Shown: piece after piece, positions 44,601 through 53,015 of the stretch
Position numbering within the stretch: the stretch's first letter is position 1
Layout: every line of letters starts with the position of its first letter
Assembly (NCBI GenBank): GCA_904502235.1
Contig: CAJGDP010000004.1
Location: 29,820 to 93,819 of the forward strand
DNA from: an uncultured Bacteroidaceae bacterium
Lineage (GTDB): Bacteria; Bacteroidota; Bacteroidia; Bacteroidales; Bacteroidaceae
Length of the DNA: 64,000 nt
Direction of reading: 5' to 3'
The notes under the pieces: model-generated
The model's input: only the letters and a program-made list of their open reading frames with translations
Told to the model about the DNA's origin: nothing
Databases searched by the model: none
Made by a program: the position numbers and the translations under genes

Positions 44601-46376
44601 AAGTTCTCCCTCTTTAAGCGGGATATAGAGTTTGCCGTTCTGTGTGTAGTGTTCTCCGTCTATAACCGAAGATGCAAATGCTTCGACATCGCCGTTAGAA
44701 AGATACACGAACAGAATTTCTTCATCGGTGGTATCTTCCTCCTCTTCGTCCTTATTGTCGGGAGTTGTGCTTTCTGTTATTCTTGTGCTCTCAAAAAGCT
44801 CGATGTCTCGCTCAATCTGGCTATACAATGCTTCGTAATTCTCCAGAGAGAGTGTCTGTACTAATGCTTTTGCAATGTTTGTATTCAATCCCTCCAGGAT
44901 GCTTCTTGAACTCTCGGGGTAGGTGTCCTTGATATAATCGGGGTATGTAGAGAATTCCGATTCTTCCAACAGAGTGCTTACCTGTGTGCTGTAATATTCC
45001 AGTTTGGTTGCTACATAAGCAGAAAGGGCTGTAAGCAGATTCTCCTTTGCATCATATATGTCGTTGAATGTGATTTCGGCAGAATTACATACTGTCTGTG
45101 CCGCATCTATCATATTGTACAATACAATATTTTCGTTATTCTGGCAATATGCATCGAAACTTCCCTGATATCCTGTTGCTTTGTTTATTGTACCACCAAG
45201 CAACAGTTCCGCGATCTGTTGCATTGTGCATTCGTCAACTTGCGAATTGTCAACATCTGTTTTGTAAATCGACCAATTGAAGGCTATAGGCAATGAGAAT
45301 CCTTGTGTGTAATCACCTGCTTCCAGGTATTGCTTGTGTTCAAGGTCAAAGGTCTTCATTTTAGATACTGTGCCATCGCGTAGCTCCGCACCAATGTACA
45401 GTGTTATGGGAGAATTGTTATATGTGCTTTCGTATTGCATCTCGAAAAAACCATCGTTGGTAGCGGTAATTCTTATAGGTGCTGCTTCGTTAATGTCGTA
45501 TGTACTGTACTGCCATCCGTTTGCACCGTTATAGTCTCCATATGAATCCTTAAGGAATTTTCCCGATGCCGGCCAATATACAAGATATCTGTCGTCTTCG
45601 TATGGAATGAATTGCACAATGTGTTCCAATGTGGCTTTTGTGTCTCCCGCTTCGGCACTCTTGTAGAAGATGGGACCGGAACCCATATATGTGGTTCCGT
45701 TTGACGTAAAGTACTGCTGTGCATTTCCTTTGAGCAGGAAGAATCTGTTGTCAACAGCCAGTTGGTTGCTTCCTGTTATCGCATCGCCTACAGCAACTTC
45801 GGCTGAATTGTCGGCAGGTGTGTATGTGAAATCTGTGCCGAGTGTTATACCCACAACGGTTGGGGCATTCTTTTCCTGTCCAAGACGTGTGGTCCATTCA
45901 ATGCTGAATGATGATACCGATCTTTGAAGTGAGAGGGTGATGTAGTGGTATTCTGCAACGCCCGGAGATGCCCATAGGGAGTGGAAATAGCTTTTTATAT
46001 CATTGTCGCTGAGAGCCGACAGACCATCACCGTCGTCGTCGCTCGACCAGGTGTTATGGTCGGCATTCGAATATGCAATGTATGAAACCTCGTTGCCGTT
46101 GCCGTCGTAGACGGTAAGTCCCGACAGAGCGAATGTGGCGTTGTTGCCATTGGGCTTTTCGTTTGAAATGGTCTCGACAACAGTAAGTCTTATGATGTCC
46201 AAAGTTCCTCCCGGAGTGTAGGTCTTTGAGTTGAACCTGTAATAGGCCTCACCGTAATAAGTTTCGGCATTTCCCGGCAATCCCTCCTTTGGGGAGATTG
46301 TTGCAGACCAGTTCTGTGAATTTATGCCCGTGATTGACAATACGGATAGGCAAAGTAGCAGTATGAACTTCTTCAT
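41682..46376 (-). CDS. Giant secreted CotH-kinase protein with F5/8C, dockerin, cohesin-like and T9SS-tail regions
   Basis: 1564 residues with a type I signal peptide (cleavage near residue 20). Regions in order: unassigned N-terminal part (about 25-540) ending in an acidic linker (DNKDEEEEDTTDEE); F5/8-type C (discoidin) carbohydrate-binding-like domain (about 715-867); CotH spore-coat-kinase-like domain (about 905-1285) with IKGRGNSSW (948-956) and PIWDFDWGYG (Asp1163, Asp1165); type I dockerin repeats (GDVNCNNQVTIHDVALI and CDKSGAIDIEDARQA, about 1292-1348); a cohesin-like beta domain (about 1370-1497); and a C-terminal T9SS type A-like tail (IAIYGVDGRKI, AGIYIVNGEKVVVK). The domain set predicts a cell-surface or secreted protein exported by T9SS. 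CotH kinases phosphorylate secreted proteins; activity here is untested. Confidence 0.85.
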   Translation of the reverse strand: MKKFILLLCLSVLSITGINSQNWSATISPKEGLPGNAETYYGEAYYRFNSKTYTPGGTLDIIRLTVVETISNEKPNGNNATFALSGLTVYDGNGNEVSYIAYSNADHNTWSSDDDGDGLSALSDNDIKSYFHSLWASPGVAEYHYITLSLQRSVSSFSIEWTTRLGQEKNAPTVVGITLGTDFTYTPADNSAEVAVGDAITGSNQLAVDNRFFLLKGNAQQYFTSNGTTYMGSGPIFYKSAEAGDTKATLEHIVQFIPYEDDRYLVYWPASGKFLKDSYGDYNGANGWQYSTYDINEAAPIRITATNDGFFEMQYESTYNNSPITLYIGAELRDGTVSKMKTFDLEHKQYLEAGDYTQGFSLPIAFNWSIYKTDVDNSQVDECTMQQIAELLLGGTINKATGYQGSFDAYCQNNENIVLYNMIDAAQTVCNSAEITFNDIYDAKENLLTALSAYVATKLEYYSTQVSTLLEESEFSTYPDYIKDTYPESSRSILEGLNTNIAKALVQTLSLENYEALYSQIERDIELFESTRITESTTPDNKDEEEEDTTDEEILFVYLSNGDVEAFASSVIDGEHYTQNGKLYIPLKEGELVYYNQEEYDSCSLIAPELPTMQTFKFNNKYNPNLHVDAIAEPVTNEMNFRLNAIGKWLTASFTLSDDKAVAYVDTVLQVSKETRQCFKDKVTYHVTYPGYNITRRIKVQDEIWSEPVTGTQVTDVALTADMLYTNKPSTQSNESLANLLDGNPSTIFHSTWGDANNATVNVNTYITIDMPEALDKIQVYYKCRPQKGYNPLIWEIYASNNGTSWTLVKTLDYISNSMPRGGSGQEYTSPTIEFGGSYSKIKILQTMGEYSKNHMALAELRIKKITETTGGDPVKIQDAKYEIKRIPYGNDYDVNIDWLTDTPNSVPRIDIDVDGGYDITSKDYYRKAKFRITGYGIYDNFEDSVQIKGRGNSSWSASKKPYRLKFAEKVKPFGLTKGKSWVLLANAQTGSLMANAISMKIGQLAGAEYTNHIVPVELYINGTYRGNYMFTEKVGLANNSVDVDEDTGYLLELDSNSDDEYQFKSTKYNLPVFVKEPDLNDSSTPNVTARKRNIPEQFNNLCNKLYQGLNIDDLVDMDALARFILANDLSLNQELGHPKSIFLFKEDENSSKSKYKFGPIWDFDWGYGYENGNVYCYYGTTSSIFNIKMSTEPGYHFFSDLLNVESFRKHYYKVWNEFTANNNMEELLEYIDSYYTFAKSSFDNNKKAPNCAHGFTESDRERHKEWVQERADYIYNNLEKFDIDDLIYTVIGDVNCNNQVTIHDVALITAYINGNIHPSLSEAKADCDKSGAIDIEDARQAATIVEESDAPSAMYWYSTIQALGEFLSNDLILELDDVQMASINLSAGDEEKYKAIQFDIALPQGVELIDMMCNKDMEERNFSFTEKGNNVYRIVAYSDYDECMPENNESMVELILTASEIINEENCRIKISNAYIVDNDNNELRVADHDIIFSQATNITGMDIDALIEGGECISITLLEPQDIAIYGVDGRKIRDIRAKKGTTRIAVPAGIYIVNGEKVVVK

Positions 46377-46528
46377 GATATGGTTTTGTTATAGTTTCTT
46401 TTGGTATTTGCACATTGCGCCAATATAGCACTATGCAAAGGAATGAATTTATTATTTTATATTCAAGTTAATTTGTGTATTTATTCTCGCGTGCGCGATT
46501 TTTTCAATAAATTGGTTGAAAGAACCGA

Positions 46529-46544
46529 TAAATTTGTAAATTTG
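46529..46544 (+). promoter_or_regulatory. Tandem -7-like boxes upstream of pdxB
   Basis: TAAATTTG occurs twice back to back (46529-46536 and 46537-46544); both match TAnnTTTG. They lie about 25-40 bases before the pdxB start. No clear TTTG is at the ideal distance. Confidence 0.5.
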
Positions 46545-46568
46545 TTCTCAGTTAATTAAGAGATGTGT

Positions 46569-47600
46569 ATGAGAGTTGTTATGGACGAAAAGATTCCGTA
46601 CCTGAAAAATGCTCTTTTGGGTATGGGATGCGAAGTTGTTGCAAAGGGCGGTTCTGAAATCTGCAGAGACGATGTGGCAGAAGCCCATGCTCTGTTTGTG
46701 CGTACGCGTACAAGATGCAATGCTGAACTTCTCGAAGGTTCTGCGGTGCGTTTTATAGGTACGGCAACAATCGGATACGACCATATCGACGGCGATTATT
46801 GCTCAAGGAACGGTATTGTGTGGAGGAATGCCGCAGGGTGTAATGCCGGTGCAGTCCTGCAATATGTACAGTCTGTAATTTATGAGTGCGTGCCATGCCT
46901 GAAAGGGCTTTCAATCGGAGTCGTAGGTGTGGGCGAGATCGGTTCAAGGGTTGCCGGCTGGGCAGAGAAAGCAGGCATGGTTGTCTATAGGAACGACCCA
47001 CCAAAGTCCTTTGACGGAATCGAAGGCTTTGTTTCCCTTGCGGAAATTGCAGAGAAATGTGATATAATAACATTTCATCCCACATTGGAGCGTTCGGGGA
47101 TGTTCCCCTCATATCATCTTGCCGACAAGTTTTTTTTTGATTCGCTAAAAAAATGCAGATTGCTTATCAACGCATCGCGAGGCGAAGTGGTCTGCAACAA
47201 TGCTTTGCTCGATGCTATCAATGAATCAAAGGTGGGGTGTGTGGCTTTGGATGTATGGGAAAATGAACCGCTGATAAACCGCGAACTTCTTGAAAAAGCG
47301 TATGTGGCAACACCGCATATTGCCGGATATTCGGCCGAGGGTAAAATCAATGCTACGCGAATGGTGCTCGATGCGTTTTGCGAATTCATAGGCTACGAAG
47401 GAAATCTCTGTCTGGAGAAACTCTCTTCTCCCGATTGTGAAAATGTTGTTGCAGCTACTGAACGCGATGCGCTGCTGTCGATATATTCCCCGTTGGCAGA
47501 TACCCGCCTTCTAAAGGAAAATCCCGATGATTTTGAGGCTTTGCGAAACAATTACAAACTGAGGCGCGAACCTTCGGCTTATAAAATTGTGTTAAAATAG
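46569..47600 (+). CDS. pdxB: Erythronate-4-phosphate dehydrogenase
   Basis: 343 residues from the ATG at 46569 (another ATG two codons upstream at 46563). A D-2-hydroxyacid dehydrogenase of the PdxB type: DEKIPYLKNAL at the N-terminus, GTATIGYDHID, the Rossmann motif GVVGVGEIGSR, INASRGEVVCN and LDVWENEP with the catalytic Arg/Glu region, and the PdxB-typical HIAGYSAEGK. It oxidises 4-phosphoerythronate in deoxyxylulose-5-phosphate-dependent pyridoxal phosphate synthesis. It is transcribed alone, divergently from the CotH gene. Confidence 0.93.
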   Translation: MRVVMDEKIPYLKNALLGMGCEVVAKGGSEICRDDVAEAHALFVRTRTRCNAELLEGSAVRFIGTATIGYDHIDGDYCSRNGIVWRNAAGCNAGAVLQYVQSVIYECVPCLKGLSIGVVGVGEIGSRVAGWAEKAGMVVYRNDPPKSFDGIEGFVSLAEIAEKCDIITFHPTLERSGMFPSYHLADKFFFDSLKKCRLLINASRGEVVCNNALLDAINESKVGCVALDVWENEPLINRELLEKAYVATPHIAGYSAEGKINATRMVLDAFCEFIGYEGNLCLEKLSSPDCENVVAATERDALLSIYSPLADTRLLKENPDDFEALRNNYKLRREPSAYKIVLK

Positions 47601-47615
47601 TGTGATTTTTGTCGA

Positions 47616-47650
47616 ATTTTTGCACATTTCAGTATGCTTTGTGCAAAAAT
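47616..47650. repeat. Inverted repeat between pdxB and acpP
   Basis: Perfect 10-bp arms (47616-47625 and 47641-47650; an 11th A-T pair closes inside) around a 13-15-base loop, 15 bases after the pdxB stop and just upstream of the acpP promoter. It could terminate pdxB (weak T-tract) or bind a regulator of the acyl carrier protein operon. Confidence 0.5.
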
Positions 47651-47674
47651 AGTACTAAAATTTTCTTATCTTTC

Positions 47675-47705
47675 TTTGCAGTTCATTATTTTTATCATAT
47701 TTTTG
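47675..47705 (+). promoter_or_regulatory. Promoter of acpP-fabF-rnc
   Basis: TTTG at 47675-47678, a 19-base spacer and TATTTTTG at 47698-47705: a full match to the Bacteroides -33/-7 consensus. The start site is expected near 47712, about 30 bases before the acpP ATG. Confidence 0.8.
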
Positions 47706-47742
47706 CGACAGATAATTTTTAATCTTTTAAAAAATTACAACT

Positions 47743-47985
47743 ATGTCAGAAATTGAAGCTAGAGTAAAAGCTATTATTGTAGAGAAATTCGGTGTTCAGG
47801 AGTCACAGGTTACTTCAGAGGCTAACTTTACAAACGATTTGGGTGCAGACTCATTGGATAGAGTAGAGCTCGTTATGGAAATCGAGGACGAATTCGGTAT
47901 CACAATTCCAGAGGAACTCGCTGAGAAGATTACTACAGTAGGTGATGCTGTAAAATTCGTAGAGGAGAAGGTTGCTGAGAAATAA
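47743..47985 (+). CDS. acpP: Acyl carrier protein
   Basis: 80 residues, acidic, with the phosphopantetheine site GADSLDRVELVMEIEDEFG (Ser37 in DSL). It carries fatty acyl chains during synthesis. It is followed 36 bases later by fabF, the usual acpP-fabF-rnc order, under a strong consensus promoter. Its codon use is visibly more biased than its neighbours (mostly AAG/AAA, GAG/GAA and GTA/GTT), as expected for an abundant protein. Confidence 0.98.
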   Translation: MSEIEARVKAIIVEKFGVQESQVTSEANFTNDLGADSLDRVELVMEIEDEFGITIPEELAEKITTVGDAVKFVEEKVAEK

Positions 47986-48021
47986 TTCTCCCATCTTCTT
48001 TCTTACACAAACAATTCTATA

Positions 48022-49284
48022 ATGAAATTAAGAAGAGTTGTTGTAACAGGTCTTGGTGCCGTTTCGCCGATAGGTAACGATGTTCCCACTCTGTGGGAGA
48101 ATGCAGTTAACGGTGTAAGTGGCGCAGGACTTGTTACTCGTTTTGACTCATACCTTTTCAAAACGCAGTTTGCCTGCGAGGTAAAGGGTTTTGACCCTTT
48201 GCAGTATATGGACCGTCGCGAGGCGCGTAAGGTTGATTTGGATACACAGTTCGGAGTTGCTTCGGCAGTCGAGGCTATCAAGGATAGCGGTCTGGTTCTG
48301 GAGCAGGAGGATTGTAACCGTATTGGTGTGATATATGGAGAGGGTATAGGCGGATTGATTTCGCTCGAGGACGAGGTGTGTGAATACGCACTCAACAAGG
48401 AGAACGGTCCCCGTTTCTCACCTTTCCTTATTACAAAAATCATATCGGATATGACTCCCGGTATAATTTCCATACGTTATGGTCTCAAAGGTCCCAACTA
48501 TGTAACCACTTCGGCGTGTGCCTCATCTTCCAATGCCATAATAGATGCTTATGACCAGATTCGTCTGGGCAGAGCAGATGTTATTGTTTCGGGTGGTTCC
48601 GAGGCCGTAATATGCCAGCTTGGTGTAGGTGGTTTCAATTCCATGCATGCTCTGTCGGTACGTAACGACGAACCGCAAGCCGCTTCGCGTCCTTTCAGCA
48701 AGAGCCGCGATGGCTTTGTGATGGGCGAGGGCTCTGCATGTCTCATCCTTGAAGAGTATGAGCATGCTGTTGCACGCGGTGCAAAAATATATGCAGAGAT
48801 TGTGGGAACAGGTCTTACTGCCGATGCTCATCATATAACAGCACCGCATCCCGAGGGAGACGGAGCATACCGTGTTATGAAGGCTGCCATTGACGAAGCA
48901 GGTCTGGCTGTTGAGGATGTCGACTATATCAATGTGCATGGCACGTCGACCTACGCAGGAGATATCGTTGAGGCAAAGGCTATCAGGAATCTGTTTGGTG
49001 AGCATGCCTATAAGCTCAATATAAGTTCTACAAAGTCCATGACAGGACACCTGCTCGGTGCAGCCGGTGCTATTGAGGCTTTGCTTACAGTGCTTGCAGT
49101 AAAGAATGATATAATACCTCCTACAATCAATCATGCCGAAGGCGATGAGGATCCCGAAATAGATTACGGCATGAACTTTACATTTAACAAGGCGCAGAAG
49201 AGGACTGTAAATGTAGCCATTTCAAACACTTTCGGCTTCGGAGGTCATAATGCGTGCATAGCTTTTAAGAAATTTGAAGGTTAA
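48022..49284 (+). CDS. fabF: Beta-ketoacyl-ACP synthase II
   Basis: 420 residues. The thiolase-fold condensing enzyme shows its catalytic triad: Cys in TTSACASSSNAI, His in NVHGTSTYAGD and His in KSMTGHLLGAAGAIEAL. The glycine-rich NTFGFGGHNAC near the end and VVTGLGAVSPIGND at the start are typical of FabF. It elongates acyl-ACP in fatty acid synthesis. It lies between acpP and rnc in one operon. Confidence 0.97.
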   Translation: MKLRRVVVTGLGAVSPIGNDVPTLWENAVNGVSGAGLVTRFDSYLFKTQFACEVKGFDPLQYMDRREARKVDLDTQFGVASAVEAIKDSGLVLEQEDCNRIGVIYGEGIGGLISLEDEVCEYALNKENGPRFSPFLITKIISDMTPGIISIRYGLKGPNYVTTSACASSSNAIIDAYDQIRLGRADVIVSGGSEAVICQLGVGGFNSMHALSVRNDEPQAASRPFSKSRDGFVMGEGSACLILEEYEHAVARGAKIYAEIVGTGLTADAHHITAPHPEGDGAYRVMKAAIDEAGLAVEDVDYINVHGTSTYAGDIVEAKAIRNLFGEHAYKLNISSTKSMTGHLLGAAGAIEALLTVLAVKNDIIPPTINHAEGDEDPEIDYGMNFTFNKAQKRTVNVAISNTFGFGGHNACIAFKKFEG

Positions 49285-49300
49285 CAGAATCTTTAGAAAG

Positions 49301-50011
49301 ATGATAGACAGGATAAGGCTACTGTCCCATAAGGACAGGGAGTCTTATCTGTTGTTATATTCCATTTTGGGCTATGTGCCGGGTGATATAAGTCTTTACC
49401 GCATGGCTATGACGCACAGTTCGGCTTCGGCATCGGGTAGTAAAAAGTTGGGCTGTAACGAGCGTCTTGAATTCTTGGGCGATGCCGTATTGAGCTCGAT
49501 TATTTCGGATTATCTCTACACCAATTTCGTGAAGGAACGTGAAGGTTTCCTTTCAAAGTCGCGCAGTAATCTCGTCTGTCGCGAAACGTTGAACGAACTT
49601 GCTGTGGAAATTGGAATCGACCGTTTTCTCGAGGCGTGCGGCTTGCCGCATCAGCATAATCATTATGTCTACGGCAATGCTTTGGAAGCTCTGATAGGAG
49701 CTATATATATAGACAAAGGGTACAAGCAGTGCCGTCGGTTTATCCTTGACCGTGTCTTTGCCCGACATCTTGATATAGAATCGTTGGTGAGAACCGACAA
49801 GAACTACAAGAGCCGTCTTATCGAATGGACACAGAAGATGCACAAGTCCATAGAGTTCAGACTCGTTGGCGAGGAACTCCGCAAGGACGGTACTTACTTC
49901 TCGAGCGAAGTTCATGTGGATGGCGTGCTCATGGGCGTGGGTAATGGCTTCTCAAAACGTGAGAGCCAGCAGAAGGCAGCCCGTCAGGCAATATCCAAAA
50001 TTGGAATCTGA
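49301..50011 (+). CDS. rnc: Ribonuclease III
   Basis: 236 residues from the ATG at 49301. The frame also offers a TTG at 49274 inside fabF, but the ATG leaves a 16-base gap after fabF and matches the short N-terminus of relatives. The RNase III signature ERLEFLGDAVLSSI (with catalytic acidic residues) and NALEALIGAIYIDKGY form the endonuclease domain (about 15-150). A double-stranded RNA-binding domain follows (about 160-236: NYKSRLIEWTQKMH, GFSKRESQQKAARQAI). It processes rRNA and structured transcripts. Its stop lies 5 bases from that of folB on the other strand. Confidence 0.95.
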   Translation: MIDRIRLLSHKDRESYLLLYSILGYVPGDISLYRMAMTHSSASASGSKKLGCNERLEFLGDAVLSSIISDYLYTNFVKEREGFLSKSRSNLVCRETLNELAVEIGIDRFLEACGLPHQHNHYVYGNALEALIGAIYIDKGYKQCRRFILDRVFARHLDIESLVRTDKNYKSRLIEWTQKMHKSIEFRLVGEELRKDGTYFSSEVHVDGVLMGVGNGFSKRESQQKAARQAISKIGI

Positions 50012-50016
50012 TAATT

Positions 50017-50385
50017 TTATCTGTGGCTTCTGATTGTAACGGCAGACTTCAGTCTGTCGCCACCCATAGGTGGTGTGTCCTTGCACAATCTTATTTCTAT
50101 TCCTTCTACCTGGGCGAAGGCTGAATATATGCTGTCGCTTATTCTTTTGCATACATGCTCCAGCAGGTCGGATGGCTTCTGCATTTCGTTGCAGATGATG
50201 TCATACACGTCGGCGTAGCTTACCGTGCCGGCAATCTCATCGTTGTCGGCGCAACGCCAGTCGTTCATCGTAAGTTCTATGTCTATTGTGAACCATGCAC
50301 CAATGGTTCTTTCCTGTGGCATCACCCCGTGGTGGGCGTAGATGTGCACGTCCTGCAATTCTATTATGTATTCTGAAATCTGCAT
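50017..50385 (-). CDS. folB: Dihydroneopterin aldolase
   Basis: 122 residues from the ATG at 50385. Upstream in-frame ATGs lie in or beyond an inverted repeat after nrdJ, so the later start is preferred. FolB signatures are IIELQDVHIYAHHGVMPQERTIG (with the Glu of the pterin site), TVSYADVYDII and LCKDTPPMGGD (likely catalytic Lys). It converts 7,8-dihydroneopterin to 6-hydroxymethyl-dihydropterin for folate synthesis. Same strand as nrdJ, 55 bases downstream. Confidence 0.92.
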   Translation of the reverse strand: MQISEYIIELQDVHIYAHHGVMPQERTIGAWFTIDIELTMNDWRCADNDEIAGTVSYADVYDIICNEMQKPSDLLEHVCKRISDSIYSAFAQVEGIEIRLCKDTPPMGGDRLKSAVTIRSHR

Positions 50386-50401
50386 AATGTACTCTTTAAT
50401 C

Positions 50402-50435
50402 ATATTGGCAGAAGCACGCATGCCTCTGCCAATAT
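50402..50435. terminator. Inverted repeat after nrdJ (possible terminator)
   Basis: Perfect 11-bp arms (50402-50412 and 50425-50435) with a 12-base loop containing GCATGC, 5 bases after the nrdJ stop on the minus strand. The sequence after it is AT-rich but lacks a T-run, so termination would be weak; it could instead be a 3' stabilising hairpin. Confidence 0.5.
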
Positions 50436-50440
50436 CTGTT

Positions 50441-52969
50441 TTATCCACACTTTGAATATCCGCAACTTGGGCAATGCAGACAACCCTCCTCGAAAATAAG
50501 CTGCTGTTTGCAGTTGGGGCATTTCTCTGCCGACGATGTTCCGTCTTTCATATAGCGTTTAAGCGCGCGTTCAACACCGTTCTTCCAAGTGTTGATGTTG
50601 TCCTCGTCAAGTTCAAGTGACGAAATTAGTTTTATTACCTGCGGTATAGGCATCTTGTAGCGCAATACTCCCGAAATAAGCTTGGCGTAGTTCCAGAATT
50701 CGGGGTTGAAACGTTCCGAGAGTCCTTCGATTGTGGTCTTATAACCTATCTTGTTCTCGAACTGGAAGTCGTATCGTTTTGTTCCGTCTTCGTTGGTGTG
50801 CTTGATTATTATACCGTGTGTTACATTCTTTGGCAAGGGGATACCATCTTCATCGTCCTGCTGACCTGTGAATATCTCGTATGGCTCGCCGTTAAGGAGT
50901 CCGATGAATGCAACCCATTTTTCCTTGTTGTTCTGAAAACGTACAACATCGGCTTCGAGTGTGGTAGGGCGGACCTCTGTGATTGTCGGTTTCATGGTTT
51001 CCTCCTTTTTCTCGCTCTTGCTGTCGGTTGACACCAATACTCCGGCGCGTGAACCGTCGCGGTATACCGTGCATCCCTTGCAACCGCATTTCCATGCAGT
51101 GACATACAGGTCGTTCACAAGTTTCTCGTCGACATTGTTGGGCAGGTTTATGGTTACGCTGATAGAGTGGTCTACCCACTTCTGTATACGTCCCTGCATC
51201 TCTACTTTTGCAACCCAATCGATATCGTTTGATGTTGCTTTTGCGTATGGTGAACGTGAAACTATATTGTCTATCTCCACCTGTGAATAGCGTTTGGTGG
51301 TATCGATACCGCTCTTTTTCATCCACTCCACGAACTTGTGGTGGTAGACAATGTACTCTTCAAAGGTGTCGCCGTTCTCGTCGGTGAAGTCCACGTGTAC
51401 TTCGGGATCGTTGGGGTTTACTTTTCTGCGTCTCTTGTATACAGGCATGAATACCGGTTCTATACCCGATGTGGTCTGTGTCATGATGCTCACAGTTCCT
51501 GTGGGCGCAATGGTGAGACATGCGATGTTGCGTCGTCCGTATTTCTTCATTTCTTCGTATAACGCAGGGTCGGCTTCGCGTAGTCTGTTTATGAACGGAT
51601 TGTTCTCCTCGCGCTTGATGTCGAATATTTCAAAAGCACCACGCTCCTTTGCCAATTGAACCGATGATGAGTATGCAGTCAATGCAAGTGTCTTGTGAAC
51701 CTCTTCCGAGAATTTTGTAGCCTCTTCGCTGCCATAGCGCAAGCCCATGGCTGCAAGCATATCGCCTTCGGCTGTTATGCCCACACCTGTTCTGCGTCCC
51801 TTGCTGCTCTTATCGTAAATTTTTTCCCAAAGTTTCTTCTCTGCGCCTTTTACTTCCTCGCTCTCGGGGTCGCTTTCGATTTTGTTCTGTATTGCCTCAA
51901 TCTTTTCCAGTTCAAGGTCTATTATGTCGTCCATTATGCGCTGAGTCTTTCTTGCATGCTCCTTGAAGAGTTCAAAATCGAAATATGCTTCGGGTGTGAA
52001 CGGGTTCACAACGTATGAGAACAAATTGATGGCTATCAGACGGCATGAGTCGTAGGGGCAGAGAGGAATCTCTCCGCAAGGGTTGGTAGAAACGGTCTCA
52101 AAGCCAAGGTCGGCATAGCAGTCGGGGATTGATTCGCGCTGGATCGTGTCCCAGAACAATACACCCGGTTCTGCAGATTTCCATGCATTGTGTATTATCT
52201 TGTTCCACAGTTCATTGGCATTGATTTCCTTTGAATATATGGGATTCTCTGCCTTGATTGGGTATTGCTGGATGTAAGGTCTGTTTTCGGTAACTGCTTT
52301 CATGAACTCATCGTCAATCTTTACCGATACGTTTGCGCCTGTAACCTTGCCTTCTGTCATCTTTGCATCAATGAAGGCTTCTGCATCGGGGTGCTTTATT
52401 GATACGCTGAGCATGAGCGCGCCTCTTCTGCCGTCCTGCGCCACTTCGCGAGTAGAGTTGGAGTAACGCTCCATGAACGGAACAAGTCCGGTGGATGTCA
52501 ATGCCGAGTTCTTTACGGGCGAGCCTTTTGGACGGATGTGCGAAAGGTCGTGTCCCACACCGCCGCGGCGTTTCATTAGCTGTACCTGCTCTTCGTCGAT
52601 GCGTATGATGCCACCGTAAGAGTCGGCCTTTCCCTCCATGCCTATTACAAAGCAGTTCGACAATGATGCTATCTGGAAATTATTGCCGATTCCTGTCATT
52701 GGGCTGCCCGACGGAATCACATACTTGAAGTGGTCGAGTAGTGCATGAACCTCTTCTGCCGACATTGGGTTGCTGTATTTTGCCTCTACACGTGCAATCT
52801 CGTTGGCAATACGCCAATGCATATCCTCGGGCGACTTTTCATAAATTGCTCCGAACGAGTCTTTCATGGCATACTTGTTCACCCAGACTCTTGCGGCAAG
52901 TTCGTCACCGCCAAAGTAGTCGATTGATGCCTTGTAGGCTTCGTCGTAAGTGTATTTTTTATTTTCCAT
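50441..52969 (-). CDS. nrdJ: Adenosylcobalamin-dependent (class II) ribonucleotide reductase
   Basis: 842 residues. Class II RNR features: SLSNCFVIG with an active-site Cys, KRRGGVGHDLSHIRP, STNPCGEIPLCPYDSCRL, and IAPTGTVSIMTQTTSGIEPVF. The C-terminus carries two zinc-ribbon-like pairs (CPNC and CPSCGYSKCG), probably the redox-active tail. It makes deoxynucleotides using coenzyme B12, in air or not. A consensus promoter lies about 45 bases upstream. No cobalamin riboswitch was recognised in the leader, so it does not look B12-regulated through RNA. Confidence 0.95.
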   Translation of the reverse strand: MENKKYTYDEAYKASIDYFGGDELAARVWVNKYAMKDSFGAIYEKSPEDMHWRIANEIARVEAKYSNPMSAEEVHALLDHFKYVIPSGSPMTGIGNNFQIASLSNCFVIGMEGKADSYGGIIRIDEEQVQLMKRRGGVGHDLSHIRPKGSPVKNSALTSTGLVPFMERYSNSTREVAQDGRRGALMLSVSIKHPDAEAFIDAKMTEGKVTGANVSVKIDDEFMKAVTENRPYIQQYPIKAENPIYSKEINANELWNKIIHNAWKSAEPGVLFWDTIQRESIPDCYADLGFETVSTNPCGEIPLCPYDSCRLIAINLFSYVVNPFTPEAYFDFELFKEHARKTQRIMDDIIDLELEKIEAIQNKIESDPESEEVKGAEKKLWEKIYDKSSKGRRTGVGITAEGDMLAAMGLRYGSEEATKFSEEVHKTLALTAYSSSVQLAKERGAFEIFDIKREENNPFINRLREADPALYEEMKKYGRRNIACLTIAPTGTVSIMTQTTSGIEPVFMPVYKRRRKVNPNDPEVHVDFTDENGDTFEEYIVYHHKFVEWMKKSGIDTTKRYSQVEIDNIVSRSPYAKATSNDIDWVAKVEMQGRIQKWVDHSISVTINLPNNVDEKLVNDLYVTAWKCGCKGCTVYRDGSRAGVLVSTDSKSEKKEETMKPTITEVRPTTLEADVVRFQNNKEKWVAFIGLLNGEPYEIFTGQQDDEDGIPLPKNVTHGIIIKHTNEDGTKRYDFQFENKIGYKTTIEGLSERFNPEFWNYAKLISGVLRYKMPIPQVIKLISSLELDEDNINTWKNGVERALKRYMKDGTSSAEKCPNCKQQLIFEEGCLHCPSCGYSKCG

Positions 52970-53015
52970 GATATATGTTTTTTTTGATTTGTTCCTTTCT
53001 GAAAAACAGCGGATA

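Noticed and set aside
48523..49134. 203-codon minus-strand frame in fabF
   Set aside because: Shadow of the highly conserved fabF coding sequence.
49274..49300. TTG start giving an 11-base overlap of rnc with fabF
   Set aside because: The ATG at 49301 matches the family N-terminus better and sits at a normal distance after fabF.
50441..50449. Perfect DnaA box TTATCCACA, suggesting an origin near nrdJ/dnaA
   Set aside because: It is a single box overlapping the nrdJ stop; about two TTATNCACA sites are expected by chance in 64 kb, and no cluster or AT-rich unwinding element accompanies it.
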